NCBI RefSeq assembly: GCF_000269985.1
Contig: NC_016109.1
Location: forward strand, 1,240,001-1,304,000
Source of the DNA: Kitasatospora setae KM-6054
Lineage (GTDB): Bacteria > Actinomycetota > Actinomycetes > Streptomycetales > Streptomycetaceae
DNA: 64,000 nt
Direction of reading: 5' to 3'
The translations under genes were made by a program, and so were the position numbers. The notes beneath the pieces were generated by a model, which saw only the letters and a program-made list of their open reading frames with translations, searched no databases and was not told the DNA's origin. This document shows, in pieces, positions 59,699-64,000 of this stretch (within the stretch, counting starts at the first letter, position 1; each line of letters opens with the position of its first letter).

Positions 59699-59731
59699 GC
59701 ACGCCCCGCCCACCGTCAGGGCGGGGCGTGC
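59699..59731. terminator. Bidirectional terminator between Cys-rich and HAD genes
   Basis: GCACGCCCCGCCC (59699-59711) and its perfect complement at 59719-59731 form a 13-bp stem with a 7-base loop between convergent genes. Confidence 0.92.
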
Positions 59732-59740
59732 GCGCGGGGG

Positions 59741-60430
59741 TCAGCCCAGCAGGAGGGCGAGTTCGGCGAGGGAGTGGATCCGGGGGACGGACGGGCGTTC
59801 GCCGCTCGGCTCGCGGTCCAGCCAGATGCCCAGCAGGCCGGCTGCGGTGGCCGCCTCGGCGTCCACGTCGAGGCGGTCGCCGACGTACGCGGTGTGTTCG
59901 GGGGCGACGCCGAGGGTGCGGCAGGCCAGGTGGAAGATCGCCGGATCGGGCTTGGCGCAGCCCGCCTCGGCGGAGGCGGTGGTGTGCGGGGCGAGTTCGG
60001 CCAGGCCGACGGCGCGCAGCTTGCGGCGCTGGATGTCGCCCTCGCCGTTGGTGATCACGCCGAGCCGCCGCCCGCTGCCCGCCTCGCGCACCGCCTGCGG
60101 CGCGTCGGGGTAGGCCCGCCAGGAGCGCTCGTAGCGGCGCAGGAAACCGGCGAACCAGGCGTCGGCCCGTTCGGCCGGCCACTCCCCCAGGCCGAGGTGC
60201 GCGGCGAAGGCGGTCGCCCGGCTCCGGCGCTGCTGCTGGACGGTCAACTCGCCCGCCAGGTAGCGGTCGTAGTCGCGGCGCTCCAGGCGGCGCCAGACCC
60301 GCAGCACCTCGTCGCGGTCGAAGTCGCGTCCGGGCAGTTCCGCCGCGACCCCGGCCAGGACGGCCGCCTCGGCCGCGCCCTCGTGGTCCATCAGCGTGCC
60401 GTCGAGGTCGAACAGCACCGCTTCGATCAC
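59741..60430 (-). CDS. HAD-superfamily hydrolase
   Basis: A 229-aa phosphatase with the nucleophile motif DLDGT (residues 8-12), motif II VITNGE, the Lys of CAKPDPAIF and the terminal VGDRLDVDA. A helical cap lies between the first two. It resembles the phosphoglycolate phosphatase/pyrimidine-nucleotidase class of HAD enzymes. GTG 60430 is the start. The substrate is not fixed by sequence. Confidence 0.93.
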   Translation of the reverse strand: MIEAVLFDLDGTLMDHEGAAEAAVLAGVAAELPGRDFDRDEVLRVWRRLERRDYDRYLAGELTVQQQRRSRATAFAAHLGLGEWPAERADAWFAGFLRRYERSWRAYPDAPQAVREAGSGRRLGVITNGEGDIQRRKLRAVGLAELAPHTTASAEAGCAKPDPAIFHLACRTLGVAPEHTAYVGDRLDVDAEAATAAGLLGIWLDREPSGERPSVPRIHSLAELALLLG

Positions 60431-60533
60431 TGCCCGCCCCCTCGTCGCCCCCTCCGCCGTGCCCGTTCACCCTACCGGCCGCCGACTGGCCGTCACCACC
60501 CGGCCACTCGGCGCTCATCCGGCGGTGCGCCGT

Positions 60534-61745
60534 TCAGGCGCCCGCCTCCAGTTCGAGCAGGGCGTCGGTCAGCCGGGCGGGGCCCGCGAAGTGGGCGGGG
60601 TGGGCCTCGGCGTGGGCGGCGACCGGGCGCCAGCCGTCCTTGGCGGCGGCGAAGGCGAGCGACCAGGTCTCGGCTCCGGTGTCGGCGCGGTGCAGGTGCA
60701 GGACGCCCTCGGTGGTGCGGGTCAGCCAGTGCGGGGTGCGCAGGCCGGTGCGGTAGCGGTGCCAGTGGTGGTCGGACCAGCGCAGGTCGGGCACCGGGTG
60801 GGCGCGGGGCAGCCGCATCGGGGTGAGCGGGCGCGGGGCGGGGCGCAGCGGGGCGGGGAACGCCCAGCCGGGGAGGGGTTCGCGGGCCGCCAGCCAGCGG
60901 GCCGGGATCCCGGCGGTGCCGGTGCGGGCGGCGACCACGCCGCCGGTGATCGCGGCGACGGTGTCGACGTCGCCGCCCGCGCCGATCGCGGCCCACACGG
61001 CGCCCGGGTAGTCGTCCAGCCAGTGCGCGGCGCACCACAGCGCGTACGGGACGGTGTCGGCGGCGCTGGTGCGGCTGCCGTTGCCGAGCAGGGCGGCGGC
61101 CGCGCCTGGGTCGGTACGGTCGGTGATCCGGGCCGCGTCGGCCAGGCCGCGGCGGACGGCGCCGGGTGGGGTGAGGGCGGCGACGGCCCGCAAGTGCCGT
61201 GCGGGCGTGGTGGGTTCGGTGCGGGCGCGGACGGCGAGGGCGGCGGCGACGGCCACCGCGATCGCGCCGTCCACGGCCTGCGGGTGGGTGTGGGTGATCA
61301 CGGCGGTGTCGGCGGCCGGGCGGACGGCGGCGGCCGGGTCGGCGGCGAAGGCGGCGCCGAGCGGGGCGGTGCGCATGGCCGCGCCGTTGCCGAACGAGCC
61401 CTGGCCGTCGAAGAGTTCGGCGGCGAGGCGGCGGGCGTCGCCGCCCTCGCGGATCAGCCGCAGCAGCCGGTTGGCGGCCGGGCCGTAGCCGCGGTCGAAG
61501 TCGTGCCGGCGGGCGAAGGCGTGGGTGAGGTCGAAGGTGTCGATGGTGCCGCGCTCGCGCCAGGCGGCGTGCACCGAGCAGGCCATCTCGGTGTCGTCGG
61601 TCCACGGCCAGGGGGCGGGCGGGTCGGTGCGGGCGTCGAGGTGGCGGCGGGCGGTGTCGGGGACGAAGAACTGGGCGCCGAGCGCGTCGCCGACGGACAG
61701 GCCCTGGAGGGCGTCGAACACGGGGTCGTCAGAGGGATCAGTCAT
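60534..61745 (-). CDS. ADP-ribosylglycohydrolase-family protein
   Basis: A 403-aa protein. The first ~290 residues form an ADP-ribosylglycohydrolase fold: GLSVGDALGAQ near residue 20, the metal-binding TDDTEMA near 50 and GGDVDTVAAITGG later, which supply Mg ligands. An extra ~100-residue C-terminal domain (RWSDHHWHRYRTGLRTPHW, GAETWSLAFAAAKDGWRP) is not typical of the core family. It would remove ADP-ribose from protein or small molecules. ATG 61745 is used. Confidence 0.9.
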   Translation of the reverse strand: MTDPSDDPVFDALQGLSVGDALGAQFFVPDTARRHLDARTDPPAPWPWTDDTEMACSVHAAWRERGTIDTFDLTHAFARRHDFDRGYGPAANRLLRLIREGGDARRLAAELFDGQGSFGNGAAMRTAPLGAAFAADPAAAVRPAADTAVITHTHPQAVDGAIAVAVAAALAVRARTEPTTPARHLRAVAALTPPGAVRRGLADAARITDRTDPGAAAALLGNGSRTSAADTVPYALWCAAHWLDDYPGAVWAAIGAGGDVDTVAAITGGVVAARTGTAGIPARWLAAREPLPGWAFPAPLRPAPRPLTPMRLPRAHPVPDLRWSDHHWHRYRTGLRTPHWLTRTTEGVLHLHRADTGAETWSLAFAAAKDGWRPVAAHAEAHPAHFAGPARLTDALLELEAGA

Positions 61746-61842
61746 ACCCGGCCCATCGGACCGGCTCGGCGGGGCGGTTGTCAACCCCCTTCCGGCGGGC
61801 CCGGTTCGCGGCGGCGGCCTGCGATGATCTGACGGTACGAAG

Positions 61843-62100
61843 GTGGCGCGTGAGAGGTGGTTCCCCGTGGTCGGTGCGGTGCTGATCGTCGTCCTGCTGC
61901 TGGTGGTGGGCGGCTGCGGCTGCGTGGTGTGGGCCGAGCGCGGCGGGCCGAAGTGGGTGCGGGGGGTCGCCCGGGTGACGCTCGGCGCGGGCCGGGTGGC
62001 CCGCTGGGGGCGCCGCAACCGGAACCGGCAGCTGCTGCCGACCTCGAACCCGGGCAACTCGGGTGACGCCGGCGGGGTCGACGGCTCCTCGGGGTCCTGA
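61843..62100 (+). CDS. Small membrane protein, unknown function
   Basis: An 85-aa protein with one hydrophobic helix (VVGAVLIVVLLLVVGGCGCVVW), followed by a basic stretch and a Gly/Ser-rich end. The helix contains VGGC, a lipobox-like tetrapeptide, but it lies late in the helix, so either a lipoprotein or a type-II anchor is possible. GTG 61843 follows ACGAAG. No family is recognised. It is divergent from the ADP-ribosylglycohydrolase gene. Confidence 0.65.
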   Translation: MARERWFPVVGAVLIVVLLLVVGGCGCVVWAERGGPKWVRGVARVTLGAGRVARWGRRNRNRQLLPTSNPGNSGDAGGVDGSSGS

Positions 62101-62143
62101 GGGCCCTGGCGCTCCGGCGGGCGCGGGCGCAGGTCACGGGCGC

Positions 62144-62195
62144 GGGCGCCGGTCGCGGGCGCCGGTCGCGGGTGCCGGTCGCGGGTGCCGGGCGC
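62144..62195. repeat. 13-bp tandem repeat, four copies
   Basis: GGGCGCCGGTCGC and close variants (GGGTGCCGGTCGC, GGGTGCCGGGCGC) occupy 62144-62156, 62157-62169, 62170-62182 and 62183-62195, with degenerate copies just upstream. It is non-coding. Confidence 0.85.
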
Positions 62196-62220
62196 GGGGT
62201 CCGGCCGATGGCCGAGGCCG

Positions 62221-62260
62221 CCGTCGCGGCCCCGCCCAGCACGGGGCGGGGCCGCGACGG
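62221..62260. terminator. Bidirectional terminator
   Basis: CCGTCGCGGCCCCGCCC (62221-62237) pairs with its complement at 62244-62260 over 17 bp around a 6-base loop, between the small membrane protein gene and the secreted protein gene. Confidence 0.94.
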
Positions 62261-62281
62261 CGGCGGCGCGGGTGCGGGCGG

Positions 62282-62731
62282 TCAGCTGAGCCAGGCGGTG
62301 TAGCTGTCGGCCGACGTCTTGCCGGACTCGCTGATCCACCCGTGGGCGCGGACCTTGCAGACAGCGGCGCTGGTGACGTTGACGCTGACGGAGCCGGAGC
62401 CGCCCGGGTACACGTGCAGGCTGTTCTGCGGGGTCGACAGGACGCCGTTGCAGACCATCTGGAGCTCGACCCAGAACCGGACGTCGGTGCTGCCCGACGA
62501 CTGCTTGACCATGTTGCTGCCGGTGGCCTGGTAGTTGAGCATGTCGATACAGACCTGGTCGGCGTAGCCGGCCGCCCCGCCGGTGCCGTAGCGGGGGGCG
62601 GAGTCGCAGGTCACGCCGGAACCGCCGGCCGCCGAGGCGGCACCGGCCGAGACCATGGTGCCGCCGGCGGCCAGGGCGGTGGCGGCCACGGCGAGAGCGA
62701 GCGGACGGCGCAGAACGCGGAATCGGGACAC
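62282..62731 (-). CDS. Small secreted protein, unknown function
   Basis: A 149-aa exported protein. A signal peptide (FRVLRRPLALAVAATALAAGG, with cleavage near ASAAG at about residue 35) precedes a ~110-residue mature domain with four cysteines (VTCDSAP, QVCIDML, MVCNGVL, AAVCKVR). These are probably paired. The mature part is beta-prone and ends in ADSYTAWLS. It resembles small extracytoplasmic proteins of streptomycetes that have no assigned role. GTG 62731 has AGGAGAAG upstream. Confidence 0.82.
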   Translation of the reverse strand: MSRFRVLRRPLALAVAATALAAGGTMVSAGAASAAGGSGVTCDSAPRYGTGGAAGYADQVCIDMLNYQATGSNMVKQSSGSTDVRFWVELQMVCNGVLSTPQNSLHVYPGGSGSVSVNVTSAAVCKVRAHGWISESGKTSADSYTAWLS

Positions 62732-63078
62732 GGTGGATCTTCTCCTGGTCGTCGATGGTGGGTACGCCAAGGGCAGGGAGGCCCGACACGGTGCGCTGCG
62801 ATCGTCCGGCCCGGCGCCGAGCGCGGCGCCGATCCGGACGGGGGAGATATTGGCCTGGACCACTGTCCGCCGCAAGGTTCGGCCGACCGCCGGAAGCGAC
62901 TGTTGACCTGGAAATTAAGGAGTTTGACGAGGTGTGAGATTCCGGCCCGTCTTGACCGGATAGCGGCCGCAACCGACCCGGTGCTGTGGTACCGGCCCCC
63001 GCCCGTACCGGCGAGCGCGCCGGAAGGGCCCCGACCGGGCCCGGGGCGGCCGGTGCCCAGGTGCGGGCGGCCGGGGGC
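62732..63078. other. Non-coding region between the secreted protein and SRAP genes
   Basis: No gene is seen. A short AT-rich patch (62890-62940) contains TTGACC and TTTGACG elements and probably holds the promoter of the secreted protein gene. A weak 6-bp stem (GCCCCG 63028-63033 with CGGGGC 63042-63047) may help end the SRAP transcript. Confidence 0.45.
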
Positions 63079-63828
63079 CTACGCCTGGTCGGACAGGCCG
63101 AGCGGGTCCGGGGCGTCGGCGAGCAGTTCCGGGCCGTTGTCGGCGACCCGGTTGACGGTGGTCGGGACGGCCCGGACCCGCAGGTCGCCGTCGGCGGGGC
63201 GTTCCAGCAGGTGGCGGAGGTCGTCCCGGTGGGTGCGGGCGGGGTCGAGCCAGTCGTCCAGGGCGGCGGGCGGGACGAGCAGCGGCATCCGGTCGTGCAC
63301 CCGGCCGGCCCGGTCGGTGGCGTCGGTGGTGAGGATGGTCGCGGTCGCCAGCCAGGCCGCCGGGTGGTCCTCGGGGAGGGTGGCGTCCCGCCAGAACTCG
63401 TACAGCCCGGCCATCAGCATGACGCCGCCGGTGGAGAGGAAGTACGGCTGCTTGTACGCCTTGCGGCCGTCGGCGGCGGGCACCGGGCGCCACTCGTAGT
63501 AGCCGTCGGCGGGGATGACGCAGCGGCGCTTGGCGAACGCCCGGCGGAACGAGGGCTTCTGGTCGACGGTCTCCGAGCGGGCGTTGATCAGCCGGGCCGC
63601 GCCGGACCGGTCCTTCGCCCAGGACGGCACCAATCCCCAGCGCAGCACCCGCAGTTGGCGGCTCACCTCGCCGGTGTCGGCGTCCACCCGGTCGAGCACC
63701 GCGGTGATCGGGGCGGTCGGGGCGACGTTCCAGTTCGGCGCGAGGGCCTCGGTCGGGTCCCAGTCGGTGACGCCGAGCAGCGGGACCAGGTCCGCGGGAG
63801 GGGTGGTGGAGACGAAACGACCGCACAT
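63079..63828 (-). CDS. SRAP/HMCES-family abasic-site DNA-protein crosslink enzyme
   Basis: A 249-aa YedK/HMCES-type protein. Cys2 follows the initiating Met (MCGRFV), the family's catalytic residue that forms a thiazolidine crosslink with an abasic site in single-stranded DNA. Other conserved parts are NWNVAPT, the NARSETVDQKPSFRRAF block with the catalytic Glu and Arg region, GYYEWR and the HDRMP motif with the His. It protects single-stranded abasic sites during replication. ATG 63828 is fixed by the Cys2 requirement. Confidence 0.96.
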   Translation of the reverse strand: MCGRFVSTTPPADLVPLLGVTDWDPTEALAPNWNVAPTAPITAVLDRVDADTGEVSRQLRVLRWGLVPSWAKDRSGAARLINARSETVDQKPSFRRAFAKRRCVIPADGYYEWRPVPAADGRKAYKQPYFLSTGGVMLMAGLYEFWRDATLPEDHPAAWLATATILTTDATDRAGRVHDRMPLLVPPAALDDWLDPARTHRDDLRHLLERPADGDLRVRAVPTTVNRVADNGPELLADAPDPLGLSDQA

Positions 63829-63871
63829 GCGTCCCAGCCTGCCACCCCGTCCCGACAACCGCATCCGCCGA

Positions 63872-63901
63872 CACCCGCACCCGCACCCGCACCCGCACCC
63901 G
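63872..63901. repeat. Hexanucleotide tandem repeat
   Basis: Five copies of CACCCG occupy 63872-63901 upstream of the SRAP gene. It is non-coding and may be unstable. Confidence 0.9.
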
Positions 63902-63934
63902 CCGGCACCCGGCGTTGACGCCCGGCACCGGGGC

Positions 63935-64000
63935 TCATCGGCAGAAGTCGGCGCCGTGCGGCTCGTGGTCGTTGGCCGAGACGCCGAACAGGCCGGTCAG
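63935..64000 (-). CDS. C-terminal end of an unidentified gene, cut by window edge
   Basis: Twenty-one residues (LTGLFGVSANDHEPHGADFC then Arg) and a stop codon are visible, with G/C in almost every third position. The frame runs off the window. The function cannot be told from this fragment. Confidence 0.55.
   Translation of the reverse strand: MTGLFGVSANDHEPHGADFCR

Overview
The window is very GC-rich DNA with almost all-G/C third codon positions, frequent GTG starts and long GC hairpin terminators. Gene content (rbpA with a SigR-type promoter, a smeA-sffA-like sporulation pair, an FMN-riboswitch ribE-ribM-ribAB-ribH operon, caa3-type CtaG, many GNAT/SDR/MarR/TetR genes) places it in the Streptomycetaceae, most likely Streptomyces or Kitasatospora. 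The block from about 20.7 to 41.6 kb looks like conserved core chromosome; the flanks look accessory. I saw no tRNA, rRNA, CRISPR array, integrase or transposase.

Layout. 0-2.7 kb: a LacI-family regulator (truncated by the window edge) divergent from a ROK sugar kinase, with a LacI-type palindrome between them, then a DUF1992 protein. 2.7-6.1 kb: a HEAT-like protein whose reading frame shifts near its 3' end, then a chloramphenicol-type MFS exporter preceded by a promoter, a short leader ORF and an attenuator-like hairpin. 6.2-12.7 kb: a membrane-anchored unknown, an SDR, a cytochrome P450, a membrane protein, a DsbA-like/VKOR disulfide pair and another membrane protein. 12.8-17.4 kb: a remnant of a LuxR-type regulator, an SDR divergent from a MarR-hydrolase pair with a MarR-like operator, and an overlapping nucleotidyltransferase / 105-aa unknown / GNAT operon. 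17.6-20.4 kb: a secreted GH10-CBM2 xylanase with a xylan-type operator, a GNAT and an ankyrin protein.

20.7-41.6 kb: smeA, sffA-like gene, rbpA, fxsA, lnt, M48 protease, amidohydrolase, AsnC regulator, zinc-ribbon protein, P-loop kinase, TPR-AAA ATPase with a DUF4230 protein, two CNNM/HlyC proteins, PH-domain protein, hisE-hisG, and the riboflavin operon behind an FMN riboswitch.

41.7-64 kb: a DUF4242 protein, an FprA-type ferredoxin reductase, an ABC exporter with a divergent TetR and a strong shared operator, a 1,658-aa secreted RHS protein with an unrecognised aromatic-rich C-terminus, a possible partner protein, an LPETG surface protein, an internally deleted FtsW/RodA-like gene beside a CtaG gene, two genes behind CsoR-type operators (DUF302 and an MMPL exporter) with a small Cys-rich protein, a HAD phosphatase, an ADP-ribosylglycohydrolase, a small secreted protein and an SRAP/HMCES DNA-protein crosslink enzyme. 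The most interesting items are the RHS locus, the deleted FtsW gene with its 35-bp duplication, the paired CsoR operators without a visible repressor, the exporter attenuator and the RibAB-RibH in-frame linker repeat.
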